A stretch of 64,000 nt of DNA from the NCBI RefSeq assembly GCF_038900055.1, contig NZ_JBBMQM010000001.1, positions 868,001-932,000 of the forward strand. Direction: 5' to 3'. Below the pieces are notes generated by a model. That model saw only the letters and a program-made list of their open reading frames with translations. It had not been told where the DNA came from and made no database searches. This stretch comes from Henriciella sp. AS95. GTDB lineage: Bacteria; Pseudomonadota; Alphaproteobacteria; Caulobacterales; Hyphomonadaceae. Made by a program: the position numbers and the translations under genes. Below, piece by piece: positions 1-7,970 of this stretch. Position 1 is the stretch's first letter; each line of letters starts with the position of its first letter.

Positions 1-142
1 GGAGAGCCTGCGTGTCTGCCTGTAGAAACTGGTAGCCGGACACGACCTCATCAGCGTCGAGCGTGCTGCGGGGTTCCTCTGCCGGAGTGTCCTGTGAACA
101 GGCGGCTAAGACCAGCGCAACGGCCAGCCAGGCCAGCCTCAT
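1..142 (-). CDS. soxA: SoxA N-terminus, partial (runs off left edge)
   Basis: Only the first 47 codons are present. The reading frame begins with a short hydrophobic segment ending in LAAC, a lipoprotein signal, and then continues into a segment resembling SGYQFLQADTQAL, which fits the start of mature SoxA (normally followed by the MQDD region and heme domains outside this window). SoxA is the diheme c-type cytochrome subunit of SoxXA, which joins thiosulfate to the carrier SoxYZ in the periplasm. The ATG overlaps the soxZ stop codon in an ATGA arrangement, so the two are translationally coupled. The identity rests on this short segment and on the X-Y-Z-A gene order; the missing part cannot be judged. 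Confidence 0.75.
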   Translation of the reverse strand, partial: MRLAWLAVALVLAACSQDTPAEEPRSTLDADEVVSGYQFLQADTQAL

Positions 143-456
143 TCGACTGTCAAAGCGTGGGTTTCGGACCAGGTCTCGCCTTTCTGGTCGGTCCAGCGAA
201 ACTCCAGCGTCCCCGAGGTCGTCGCGCGCGTGTAGAAGGTCAGGAACGGATTTGCAGCAATGCCCGGGTGGAACGTCGCTTCAAAGATCGTCTCGCCGTC
301 ATAGGTACATTTGAATGTCTTGATGATGTCTCGCTCAATGACCTCTCCGCGATTATTGCGGCGGTAGCCCGTTTCCATCGGATGCTGGATCAGGGCTTTG
401 AGTTCGATGACCTCACCCTTCCTGGCCGTATCTGGTGCTGATATGCGGATGGACAT
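139..456 (-). CDS. soxZ: Thiosulfate oxidation carrier subunit SoxZ
   Basis: A 105-residue protein of the normal SoxZ size, without a signal peptide of its own, as is typical because it is exported bound to SoxY. It begins MSIRISAPDTARKGEVIEL and has the immunoglobulin-like fold pattern of the family (HPMETGYR, then beta strands ending EFRWTDQKGE). SoxYZ carries the sulfur substrate on a SoxY cysteine between the Sox enzymes in the periplasm. It follows soxY by 8 bases; its AGGAG ribosome site overlaps the soxY stop codon. It overlaps the soxA start by 4 bases. Confidence 0.93.
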   Translation of the reverse strand: MSIRISAPDTARKGEVIELKALIQHPMETGYRRNNRGEVIERDIIKTFKCTYDGETIFEATFHPGIAANPFLTFYTRATTSGTLEFRWTDQKGETWSETHALTVE

Positions 457-464
457 GATGGCTC

Positions 465-944
465 CTACCCGATGATGCAGGCGGCTAGGGTAACGACCGT
501 GCTGGCCTTACCGATCCAGAGTGTGCCGTCGCTCATCTCGGCGACGGCGCGGATGGTCTGCGTGCCGGCCATGCGGATGCGGGTCGCCACTTCAGCTTTG
601 CCGGCGCGCGGCCCCAGCTGAAACTCTGCAACTTCCGCGATTGGGTTGCGCGGAGAGAGTATGGCGATGCGTTTGACGTAATCGGTCTCGGTCATCGGGC
701 TATCGACCGTGACCTTTATGGCAACCGAATTACCGTTTTCGGCGATGGGTGGCAGATCAACTGTCACACGGCCTTCTTGCAGTTCGCCGTCGCCAAACAG
801 GTCTTTGATCGCCTTGTCGGCATCTGCCGCTTCAGCGACAGACGATAGCGGAAAGGCCGCACATACAAGGCCTGCCGAGCCGAGCGCAAGCATGCGCCTT
901 CGGCTGAGTGAAAAATTGAACTTATCGGTCTGTGCAGTGTCCAT
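465..944 (-). CDS. soxY: Sulfur carrier SoxY with an altered C-terminal tip
   Basis: A 159-residue protein with a twin-arginine signal (SRRRMLALGSAG) that would export folded SoxYZ. The body matches SoxY (DLFGDGELQEGRVTVDLPPIAENG, read in two parts). In classical SoxY the chain ends in GGCGG, whose cysteine sits on a flexible glycine arm and covalently carries the sulfur intermediates. Here the chain ends LAACIIG: the cysteine is kept but the glycines next to it are replaced by alanines and isoleucines, and three residues rather than two follow it. The bases 465-480 read clearly to a TAG stop, so this is not a truncation caused by the frame. It lies 1 base from soxX and 8 bases from soxZ in one operon. 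Confidence 0.9.
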   Translation of the reverse strand: MDTAQTDKFNFSLSRRRMLALGSAGLVCAAFPLSSVAEAADADKAIKDLFGDGELQEGRVTVDLPPIAENGNSVAIKVTVDSPMTETDYVKRIAILSPRNPIAEVAEFQLGPRAGKAEVATRIRMAGTQTIRAVAEMSDGTLWIGKASTVVTLAACIIG

Positions 945-945
945 T

Positions 946-1395
946 TCAGGCCTTCAGGCTGGATAGATAAGCGACGAGATCTTCGATCTGTTGCGCGCTG
1001 AGGGCGGGCTTTCCCTTATATTCGCTGCCAACGCGGTTCAGCCCGTCTACCCTGTAATATGAGGGCATAACCGTTTCTGGCCAAATATTCTGTGCGCCTG
1101 CGATGCGCATCCGGATCTGTTCAGCCGTCAGACGGTCACCAAGATTGGTGAGTGCCGGGCCGACATCGCCCTGGAAATCAACGTCGAGGCCGTCGATCGC
1201 ATGACAGAGGACGCAATGGCCGAGCGCCCGGCTGGAGAATATCTCACGGCCACGATCCGGGTCGCCAGATTTACCCTCCAGAGGGGCTGTAATGGCATCA
1301 CCGCTGACCTGTACATCGCTTGCGAACTGATAAGAATTTGCCGGTTGGCAGGCAGATGATGCGAGCATGATCAAAACCGACAAGGCGACCCTCAC
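946..1395 (-). CDS. soxX: Sulfur oxidation c-type cytochrome SoxX
   Basis: A 149-residue monoheme cytochrome. A short signal ends in a cysteine (LASSAC, residue 16), suggesting a lipoprotein. The heme motif CVLCH lies at residues 61-65 and the likely distal methionine is in VMPSYYR (about residue 110). The C-terminus ends with the helix IEDLVAYLSSLK typical of class I cytochromes. SoxX pairs with SoxA in the SoxXA complex. Its start overlaps the end of the flavoprotein gene upstream (1392-1395, ATGA), so it is co-translated with it. Confidence 0.92.
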   Translation of the reverse strand: MRVALSVLIMLASSACQPANSYQFASDVQVSGDAITAPLEGKSGDPDRGREIFSSRALGHCVLCHAIDGLDVDFQGDVGPALTNLGDRLTAEQIRMRIAGAQNIWPETVMPSYYRVDGLNRVGSEYKGKPALSAQQIEDLVAYLSSLKA

Positions 1396-2675
1396 CCGAA
1401 TGCCTCTTGCGTGATGGTCTGGAACCAGGCGTCTGCTTGTGCCGCTTCAGCCGTGCGGACGCTATCGTCGGCGATTTCAGGGGAGAGCCCGCCCGCCCCT
1501 TCAATGCTGGTCAGCTTACCGTCTGCGTTGGAGTAGACGCCCGTGATCGATATCGCCTGATCGGGAGCGATGTAGGAGTAGCAGGTATTGGCAAGGACGG
1601 TGGGCTCGACATCGAGTCCGGCGACCTGACGGGCGATCTGCATGGCGCAGAATTTGGCCTGAAGATTGGCCGAAAACGCCGACTTCGGCATCGGCGCAGC
1701 GATTGTGGCATCGCCGATGACGTGGATGTCCGGCTGCAGGGTGGATGAGAAGTCCAGAGGGTTGATTGGGCACCAGCCCGTCTCGTCGCTCACGCCCGCT
1801 CGGTCGGCGATATCGCCTGCTTTCTGTGGCGGAATGATATTGGCGACGTCGGCGGTGATGTCCTCAAAGTCGGTCGAGACGGTCATCGTGGAAGGATCGA
1901 CAGAGACGACGCGGCCAAAGTCTGCCGCGCCGCGCCATTCCAGATGATCTGGATAGAGCTTCGCCCAGGCATCCATAAACAGTGGCTTCTTTGAGAAGGT
2001 GTCCTTGGCATCGAGAATCAGAAGCTTGGAATCTGGCTTTTGTGTCTTGAGGTAGTGCGCGATCAAGCTGGCGCGCTCATACGGCCCCGGCGGACAGCGG
2101 AACGGCGCCAGAGGGGCAGACATGACGACCAGGCCGCCATCATCCATGGCTTCAAGCTGCTGGCGAAGGAGGGTGGTCTGCGCGCCGGCTTTCCAGGCAT
2201 GGGGCATCTTTTCTGCGGCGCGTTCATCATAGCCTTCAAGCGCGCCCCATCGGATGTCGACGCCAGGCGACATGATGAGTTTGTCATAGCCCACCGTGCC
2301 GCCACCCTCAGCGAGGGTCACTGTGTGCGCGTCTGTGTCGATATCGCTCGCTGTCTGGTGGACGACGTCAACGCCGATGGCGCGCAGTGCGTCATATGTG
2401 AAGGTCTGCTGGTTTATCGATCTCTGGCCACCAATAACGAGGTTGCTGAACGGGCATGCCACGAAGGTTTCATTTGGCTCGATGAGCGTGACCGTCGCAT
2501 CTGGAAGGAAGTGCTTCAGGAACTTGGCCGCTGTCGCGCCACCGAACCCACCGCCGACGATGACCAGTCGAGCCCGGGTCTGCGCGATGGCTTGCGGAGA
2601 CAGGGCAGGCAAGGCGGCCGTGCCCGCGAGACCTGCGAGAAGATGGCGGCGGGAGAGGTCAAAGAGAGTGCTCAT
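1392..2675 (-). CDS. soxF: Flavocytochrome c sulfide dehydrogenase flavoprotein (SoxF/FccB)
   Basis: A 427-residue Tat-exported flavoprotein: the N-terminus carries SRRHLLAGLAG and an alanine-rich h-region. After the cleavage site comes the dinucleotide motif VIVGGGFGGATAAKFLK, then FVACPFSNLVIGG with the family cysteine, and a second conserved cysteine near NTCYSYIAPD. A central FAD contact reads HVIGDATIAAPMPKS. The enzyme oxidises sulfide in the periplasm and passes electrons to a cytochrome c subunit. The gene upstream encodes just such a small cytochrome and overlaps it by 4 bases, so the two probably form the FccAB/SoxEF pair, linking sulfide oxidation to the Sox system in the same operon. 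Confidence 0.9.
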   Translation of the reverse strand: MSTLFDLSRRHLLAGLAGTAALPALSPQAIAQTRARLVIVGGGFGGATAAKFLKHFLPDATVTLIEPNETFVACPFSNLVIGGQRSINQQTFTYDALRAIGVDVVHQTASDIDTDAHTVTLAEGGGTVGYDKLIMSPGVDIRWGALEGYDERAAEKMPHAWKAGAQTTLLRQQLEAMDDGGLVVMSAPLAPFRCPPGPYERASLIAHYLKTQKPDSKLLILDAKDTFSKKPLFMDAWAKLYPDHLEWRGAADFGRVVSVDPSTMTVSTDFEDITADVANIIPPQKAGDIADRAGVSDETGWCPINPLDFSSTLQPDIHVIGDATIAAPMPKSAFSANLQAKFCAMQIARQVAGLDVEPTVLANTCYSYIAPDQAISITGVYSNADGKLTSIEGAGGLSPEIADDSVRTAEAAQADAWFQTITQEAFG

Positions 2676-3028
2676 TTGGATGTCTCCGCGCCGAGATAAT
2701 CGCTGACGGCCTGGATCTGATCGTCGGAGTACCCCCGGATCAGGCGGTGCATTACGGTCGTGCCGTCAACCTCCAGCTTGTATCGATCAAGCGCCGTTTT
2801 GATGGCGTCACTCGTATAATCATCAATGTCTGCGATGCCCTCGCCCGCATCTGAGTGGCAGCCCGTGCAGCTAAGCGCGAGGGCTGCGGCGGAGCTCAGA
2901 TCAGAATTGAGATCAGACCCTGAGGCGCCACCACTGTCTGCGCCAGGCGCAGCCGACTGAGAGCAGGCGGCAAGGGCCAGACCTGCAACCAGACCGGTGA
3001 TCACGCGGGCCCTTGCCCGTTCTGTCAT
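2672..3028 (-). CDS. soxE: Small c-type cytochrome (SoxE/FccA-like)
   Basis: A 118-residue protein with a lipoprotein-type signal (LALAAC, residues 17-22), a low-complexity Gly/Ser linker, one heme motif CTGCH (residues 54-58) and a methionine ligand candidate at residue 93 in VMHRLIRGYSDDQI, which is the pattern of the FccA/cytochrome c4 N-terminal domain. It overlaps by 4 bases with the molybdenum enzyme gene upstream and with the flavoprotein gene downstream. It could therefore serve either as electron acceptor of SoxF, the likeliest reading given the family match, or of the molybdenum hydroxylase, or of both. Confidence 0.8.
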   Translation of the reverse strand: MTERARARVITGLVAGLALAACSQSAAPGADSGGASGSDLNSDLSSAAALALSCTGCHSDAGEGIADIDDYTSDAIKTALDRYKLEVDGTTVMHRLIRGYSDDQIQAVSDYLGAETSK

Positions 3029-5244
3029 GCGTCCCTCAGCGACTGGTCCTTGAGCGGTAGTTGGCGAATGCGCTTGCCAGTTGCCGCATAAATTGCGTTC
3101 AGCACGGCGGGCGCTGCAACGGCGATTGTCGGTTCACCGACGCCGCCCCAGAAGCCGCCAGATGGCATGACGATCGTTTCGACTTCCGGCATCGCTGCAA
3201 TACGCATCGATGGGTAGGTGTTGAAGTTCTTCTGTTGAACCTCGCCGTCCTCGAAGGTGATCTCTTCATAGAGCGCGGCCGAAAGGCCATAGACGAACGA
3301 GCCGGAGACCTGCGCATCAATCTGTTGCGGGTTGACGGCGTGTCCGGGATCCGTCGCGGCGACGATGCGGTGGATTTTCAGGTCGCCATCATCGCTGACG
3401 GTCACTTCTGCGCAGGCGGCCGTGTAGCTGCCGAACGAGTAGAACGCGCAGAGCCCGCGAGACAAGCCATCATCATTGCCCCATCCAGATTTGTCGGCGA
3501 CGGCCTGAAGGACCGCAGCGAGTTCGGGGCTGTCCTGGGTATGTGCCAGGCGAAACTCCAATGGGTCGCGGCCGGCTGCATGCGCCAGCTCATCCATGAA
3601 GCACTCGAGATAGATTGCGTTCTGGTTCGCGTTCACACCGCGCCAGAAGCCGGGTCTGACGGGTGGATTTCGCATGGCATGATCGACCAGGAGATTCGGG
3701 AAGGTGTACTTCAGTGTCTGGTCTTCTGCCCCCACTGACTGGCCCATCGGCAGTAGTCCCTGGAAGACGTAGGCATCCATGCCGTTGCGGAGCGCCTGCG
3801 GCATGAGACCGGATAGAATCGACTGGCCAGACAGGCGGATTTTCAGACCTGTCAGATTGCCATCGGCATCAAGCGCGCCCTGGCACTTGGCTTTCGTGAT
3901 GGGGTGATAGAAGCCATGCTCCATGTCTTCTTCACGCGTCCAGAGCAGTTTGATCGGCGTGCCCGGCATCTGTTTGGCGATCTTCACGACCTGAGTGACG
4001 TAGTCGCTCATCCCGCGTCGACCGAAGCCGCCGCCTAAGAGCAATTTGTACACATCGCACTGGCCAATCGGCAGCTCGGCTGCTTCGGCGGCTGCGGCGA
4101 GCGCTGCCTCGCCGTTCTGCGTCGGGCACCAGACTTCGCATTTCTCTTCGGTCCAGACGGCGGTCGCGTTCATTGGCTCCATGCAAGCATGGTTCTGAAG
4201 CGGGGCGTTGTATCGCGCTTCGATGACCTGCGCTGCGTTTTCAAAAGCGGGCTCTACATCGCCAACCTGGTTGCCGACGAAGGCTTCGTCAGCGTCGAGG
4301 GCAGCATCGAGCTCAGTGTCGAAGGCACTGCTGGAGAAGTCAGAGCCTTCTCCGGACGCCCACTCAATAGGCAGCGCATCAAGAGCGGTTTTCGCCTGCC
4401 ACCAATAATCGGCCACGACGGCGACGCCCGGGAACTGACCGTCGATTTCGACCACTTTTTTCACGCCGGGCATGTCAGCGATCGCGCTCTCATCAAAAGA
4501 GGCGAGCGTTGCGCCGCGCTTCGGTGGCTGCTTGATGGCTGCGTTGAGCATGCCGTCCATCTGGATGTCCGACCCGTACTTTTGCGCACCCGTGGTTTTG
4601 TCGATGGTATCGAGACGCTGTTTGGGCTGGCCGGCAATGGTCCATTCGGATGGGTCTTTAAGGGTGATCTCGGTTGGCGGTGTGAGCTTGCCCGCATCTT
4701 CTGCGACGGCGCCGTAGGTGAGGGTATCGCCTGAAGGGCCGTGCGTGATGACGCCTTTGGTGACGGAGCATTCATCCACCGGAACATCCCAGCGTGTCGC
4801 GGCTGCCTGAATGAGCATCATCCGGGCGGCGGCCCCGCCTTCGCGAACATAGTCATGGCTGCCGCGGATACCGCGAGAGCCGCCGGTCGAGAAGTCTTTC
4901 CAGACCCGGTCACGAGCGAGGTTTTCGCCTGGGGTCGGATATTCTGTCGTGACTTTTTCCCAGTCGCATTCAAGCTCTTCAGCAACGAGCTGAGCAAGGC
5001 CTGTCAACGTGCCCTGACCCATTTCAGAGCGGGCGATGCGGATGGTCACCGTGTCATCAGGCTTGATATGGACCCAGGCGTTGACCTCAGGCAGTGGATC
5101 GGCATCGGCCATTGGCGGCGCATCAGCGTCAGTATCGGACGGGTCGCTGCCCGGCGCGCAGGAGGCCAGAATACCGATGGTCAGTCCGGCGGCACCGGTG
5201 CCGATGATGAAGTTGCGGCGAGAGAGTTTGATCGTGTCAGCCAT
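3025..5244 (-). CDS. Molybdopterin-binding large subunit of a xanthine-oxidase-family hydroxylase (IorB-like)
   Basis: A 739-residue protein with a twin-arginine signal (SRRNFIIGTGAAG) followed by a lipobox-like ILASC. The order of domains matches the isoquinoline 1-oxidoreductase beta-subunit group: N-terminal WVHIKPDDTVTI, central GGFGRRGMSDYV, then RPGFWRGVNANQNA, and near the C-terminus GGVGEP with the glutamate (residue 704) expected to be the catalytic base of the xanthine oxidase family. It partners the 2Fe-2S subunit encoded 15 bases upstream. The substrate cannot be told from sequence; members of this group hydroxylate N-heterocycles or aldehydes. Its position at the head of a sox operon is unusual. 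Confidence 0.85.
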   Translation of the reverse strand: MADTIKLSRRNFIIGTGAAGLTIGILASCAPGSDPSDTDADAPPMADADPLPEVNAWVHIKPDDTVTIRIARSEMGQGTLTGLAQLVAEELECDWEKVTTEYPTPGENLARDRVWKDFSTGGSRGIRGSHDYVREGGAAARMMLIQAAATRWDVPVDECSVTKGVITHGPSGDTLTYGAVAEDAGKLTPPTEITLKDPSEWTIAGQPKQRLDTIDKTTGAQKYGSDIQMDGMLNAAIKQPPKRGATLASFDESAIADMPGVKKVVEIDGQFPGVAVVADYWWQAKTALDALPIEWASGEGSDFSSSAFDTELDAALDADEAFVGNQVGDVEPAFENAAQVIEARYNAPLQNHACMEPMNATAVWTEEKCEVWCPTQNGEAALAAAAEAAELPIGQCDVYKLLLGGGFGRRGMSDYVTQVVKIAKQMPGTPIKLLWTREEDMEHGFYHPITKAKCQGALDADGNLTGLKIRLSGQSILSGLMPQALRNGMDAYVFQGLLPMGQSVGAEDQTLKYTFPNLLVDHAMRNPPVRPGFWRGVNANQNAIYLECFMDELAHAAGRDPLEFRLAHTQDSPELAAVLQAVADKSGWGNDDGLSRGLCAFYSFGSYTAACAEVTVSDDGDLKIHRIVAATDPGHAVNPQQIDAQVSGSFVYGLSAALYEEITFEDGEVQQKNFNTYPSMRIAAMPEVETIVMPSGGFWGGVGEPTIAVAAPAVLNAIYAATGKRIRQLPLKDQSLRDA

Positions 5245-5259
5245 GTCTTTCTCCTCCGC

Positions 5260-5715
5260 CTAAGCTTTTTTGGTCTTGGCGAGATGGATGCCCTTGCGCA
5301 CCCGCGCAAAGGTCCCACACCGACAGATATTGGTGATTTGTTGGTCGATATCTTCGTCGGTGGCTTCCGGGTTGCTGTTCAGCAAACCCGCTACGGCCAT
5401 GATCATGCCCGGCTGGCAGAAGCCGCACTGCGGGATATCCATCTCGACCCAGGCCTGCTGAACCGGATGGTTCCCCTCTTTTGAAAGGCCTTCAATCGTG
5501 GTGATTTCTTCTTCACCAGAAAGCGCGCCGACCGGGTAGGTGCAGGATCGGACGGGCTGTCCATCGACGTGGATGGTGCAGGCGCCACACTGAGAGATGC
5601 CACAGCCATACTTGGTTCCTGTGAGGCCGAGATGTTCTCGCAAAACCCAGAGCAGCGGGGTGGACGCGTCTGCATCCACGCTGACCGTTTCGCCGTTTAC
5701 TTTAATATCTGCCAT
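5260..5715 (-). CDS. 2Fe-2S small subunit of the molybdenum hydroxylase (IorA-like)
   Basis: A 151-residue ferredoxin-type subunit with both iron-sulfur clusters of the xanthine oxidase family: plant-type cysteines at 38, 43, 46 and 58 (YGCGISQCGACTI) and the second set at 97, 100, 131 and 133 (QCGFCQPGM and NICRCGTF). It has no signal peptide, so it would travel with its Tat-signalled partner. A good GAGGAGG ribosome site precedes the ATG. It is the first gene of the sox-containing operon, and the 209-base gap upstream (5716-5924) should hold the operon promoter, divergent from the regulator at 5925. Confidence 0.92.
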   Translation of the reverse strand: MADIKVNGETVSVDADASTPLLWVLREHLGLTGTKYGCGISQCGACTIHVDGQPVRSCTYPVGALSGEEEITTIEGLSKEGNHPVQQAWVEMDIPQCGFCQPGMIMAVAGLLNSNPEATDEDIDQQITNICRCGTFARVRKGIHLAKTKKA

Positions 5716-5924
5716 GAATTCAGCCTCCTCACGCCGGGGATGGCGAGTTTCCGATTTGCCTTTTCAGACGCGACGAAAACCCTGCCTCTTCGGTCAAACA
5801 CTAGTGCGCTCGTCACTGAAGGACCAGAGGGTTGGCAAAATTCTCTTAGAAGGCGAACATCATGCAATTGCGGTGCGGGGTTCCCGACGCTTGTTTTCAA
5901 AGCATTTAGATATAAACAGGGACC

Positions 5925-6764
5925 ATGGCTGCGCCGACCAAGCTTAAACGTCTTGAACTGCTCGACCTCGTCTGGTCGAAGCCTGTCTCTGTGCTTGCTG
6001 AGGAATTCGGGGTCTCTCCGAACGGCCTGGCAAAGATCTGCGACCGGTTGGACATCGAACGCCCGCCCAAAGGCTATTGGCAAGGGCGCCACCGCGGTGA
6101 AGGCGTGGAGAAACCTGCCTCCATTTCTGACCCTGATGGTATTGTCACGATCGGCGGAGGCGGCGGGCGAGATCGCCGCCAGAGATCCAGAATGTCGGCT
6201 CAGGAGCGCAGGCGTTTGATGCTGGATTGCGCGCGTAAGATGACTCTCGATGAGGGTTTGCATCACGTTACGCTGAAAGCGGTCGCCAAGAAGCTGGCCA
6301 TGAGTGAGGCGCAAGCGCACAACATTTTCCCGACGCGCGAAGATCTGCTTGTGGAGCTTGCCTTCGAGGAGGTGCAGGCCTTCGAGACCTCTCGCCTGAA
6401 TGCTGTCGAGCGTGGTGGCAGCCGGCTCGCGAAAGTCGTGCTGTCTTCGATGAATTATCTGCGCGAAGTGTCGCGGCGTGGGCCGTTGCTGCCGCAGCTG
6501 CTGCGCGACTTCAATGTGCGTGTCCGCGTGGACGAGCTGCGCAAGAACATGCGCGCTCACGCCTCAAAGCGGCACGTGGAGGCCGTGGTGAGCGACAAGC
6601 AGATCGATCAGGAAGACGCCTTTGCAGCGGTGTCGATCGTTACCGCTATCGTTGTGCGGGCAGGGGGGCTGGTTTCCAGCGGCGTGCTGCCGATAGAAGA
6701 GGCAGAACGTCTGTGTATACCGATCACAATCCAGTCTGCGATGGAAGGGTACGGGTCGTCCTGA
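5925..6764 (+). CDS. TetR-type regulator with an additional N-terminal HTH domain
   Basis: A 279-residue protein with two putative DNA-binding regions. Residues 1-50 (LLDLVWSKPVSVLAEEFGVS, then LAKICDRLDIERPPKGYW) match a small helix-turn-helix domain found alone or at the start of otherwise unrelated bacterial proteins. After a Gly/Arg-rich linker, residues about 85-140 form a TetR N-terminal domain (RLMLDCARKM, then HHVTLKAVAKKLAMSEAQAH and IFPTREDLL). The C-terminal half is helical, as for a ligand-binding domain. It is divergent from the molybdenum-hydroxylase/sox operon and so is a candidate regulator of it. The start ATG follows CAGGGACC. Confidence 0.8.
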   Translation: MAAPTKLKRLELLDLVWSKPVSVLAEEFGVSPNGLAKICDRLDIERPPKGYWQGRHRGEGVEKPASISDPDGIVTIGGGGGRDRRQRSRMSAQERRRLMLDCARKMTLDEGLHHVTLKAVAKKLAMSEAQAHNIFPTREDLLVELAFEEVQAFETSRLNAVERGGSRLAKVVLSSMNYLREVSRRGPLLPQLLRDFNVRVRVDELRKNMRAHASKRHVEAVVSDKQIDQEDAFAAVSIVTAIVVRAGGLVSSGVLPIEEAERLCIPITIQSAMEGYGSS

Positions 6765-6773
6765 AGGCTATCG

Positions 6774-7400
6774 CTATTCCGATTTGAAGGTGCGGGTGGA
6801 GACGCGGATGGCGCGTTTCAGTCCCCTGCGGCCCCCGTCCGGGCTGATTTGCCGGTTGCGCACCAAGCGCGCTGCCTGTTCAGGGATAACGCCCAACAAA
6901 AGCACAGCGGAAATGGCCTCGCGCGTCGAGAATCCGTATTGGCGCCGCGCCTTTGAGGCCAGTCGAACCAGACCGAATCGCAATTTCGCGCTAAACTCCC
7001 ATGGTAGGTGATCGACCAGAAAGTCGTCCTGGGGCGCATTGGCGAGCAGGAGTCCGTGCTTGATGAAATGCTCAAAATGAAGCCCCGCCAGCTTTTCGGC
7101 CGTGTCGTGGAAAGAAATATCGCCGCGCAATATTTCGAGCGATGCGGGCCAGACCATCGAAACGTGCGACGCGATCAGCGCCGACACCAGTGCATATTGA
7201 TCAGGGTAATGAGAGTAGATGAGTGCCCGGCTGACATTGGCCCGTTCTGCAATAGATGAAAGCGGAAGCGGGAGGACGGGGTTGTCCTTGTAGACCTCAT
7301 TGGCCGCCAAAAGAATTCGCGTGTCGCTCGGCGATGTTCGTTTTTCGGCTGCATCGCTTGCGTTTTGGGTGAGCATTGTCAAATCCAAACTGGCCGTCAC
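6774..7400 (-). CDS. TetR/AcrR family transcriptional regulator
   Basis: Up to 208 residues. The N-terminal HTH reads ILLAANEVY, then LPLSSIAERANVSRALIYSHYPDQYALV, the standard TetR arrangement, followed by a helical effector domain with the tail GVIPEQAARLVRNRQI. The GTG at 7400 lacks a clear ribosome site; an ATG at 7376 is the alternative start, shortening the protein by 8 residues. It is convergent with the regulator ending at 6764 and divergent from the HiPIP operon, so it may control that operon through the AACTGGTGC words in the 7401-7635 gap. Ligand unknown. Confidence 0.85.
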   Translation of the reverse strand: MTASLDLTMLTQNASDAAEKRTSPSDTRILLAANEVYKDNPVLPLPLSSIAERANVSRALIYSHYPDQYALVSALIASHVSMVWPASLEILRGDISFHDTAEKLAGLHFEHFIKHGLLLANAPQDDFLVDHLPWEFSAKLRFGLVRLASKARRQYGFSTREAISAVLLLGVIPEQAARLVRNRQISPDGGRRGLKRAIRVSTRTFKSE

Positions 7401-7466
7401 TAGGTGGTGTGTGGGCTTATATTAAGCGCCGTCGGCGAGATTTTCCATGAGTTTCAATCAGCTATC

Positions 7467-7475
7467 AACTGGTGC
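7467..7475 (+). promoter_or_regulatory. AACTGGTGC repeat, copy 1 (putative operator)
   Basis: AACTGGTGCGAAAG lies in the gap between the divergent TetR gene and the HiPIP operon. The same word recurs at 7562, 14028, 14058 and 14344, all next to redox genes. A shared regulator-binding site is the simplest explanation, but this is inference. Confidence 0.4.
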
Positions 7476-7561
7476 GAAAGAAACGCCCGTTGGCAATCTA
7501 CCGACTGTTGACGCCCTGTAAATTGCCTGAATTGTTCCTCTCGCAAGAATGATCGCATATT

Positions 7562-7570
7562 AACTGGTGC
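7562..7570 (+). promoter_or_regulatory. AACTGGTGC repeat, copy 2 (putative operator)
   Basis: Second copy, AACTGGTGCGTTTG, 95 bases downstream of the first and 66 bases before the HiPIP start codon, in the same orientation. Confidence 0.4.
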
Positions 7571-7635
7571 GTTTGTCATTGACCAGACGCGGCTGGATGT
7601 CTAGGGTGAAGGGTAGGGAGATAACGGGCAAGATC

Positions 7636-7968
7636 ATGCGAAGTGACGAAATCAAGCCGGTCAATCGGCGCCGAGTGATTATCGGGCTGGCTGCGGCCGG
7701 CGCGTCCGCAGGGCTGGTCGCCGCTTGCGGACAGTCTGGTGCAGGAGCGCTGAGCTGCGCGGGCGCGAACGATCTGACCCCTTCGCAAAGGGCTGCACGC
7801 GACGGACGGCAATATGTCGAAGCGTCCAAAGTGTCCGGTAAAACCTGCGCCAACTGCACCTTCTTCAAGTCTGGCGGAGATGGGTGCGGCGTCTGTGGAA
7901 TCGACAATCTGCTGGCCAATCCAGGCGGCTATTGCACGTCGTGGGTCGCCATGACGGATGAAGGGTAG
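7636..7968 (+). CDS. High-potential iron-sulfur protein (HiPIP)
   Basis: A 110-residue protein with a twin-arginine signal (NRRRVIIGLAAAGASAG) exporting the folded 4Fe-4S protein. The cluster-binding cysteines follow the HiPIP pattern: CANC, a glycine-rich stretch with GCGVC, and the final GGYCTSW. HiPIPs are soluble periplasmic one-electron carriers. The frame is open further upstream (from 7567), but those residues have no signal-like character, so the ATG at 7636 is preferred. It is the first gene of an operon; the next gene starts 2 bases after the stop. Its presence suggests that enzymes encoded downstream deliver or take up electrons in the periplasm. Confidence 0.85.
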   Translation: MRSDEIKPVNRRRVIIGLAAAGASAGLVAACGQSGAGALSCAGANDLTPSQRAARDGRQYVEASKVSGKTCANCTFFKSGGDGCGVCGIDNLLANPGGYCTSWVAMTDEG

Positions 7969-7970
7969 GA

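Noticed and set aside
2040..2699. Open frame of 219 codons opposite the soxF gene
   Set aside because: Antisense to a gene with a full set of flavoprotein motifs.
5697..6560. Long open frame on the minus strand opposite the TetR regulator (287 codons)
   Set aside because: It lies opposite a gene with clear HTH motifs, has no family character and no ribosome site; high GC makes such frames common.
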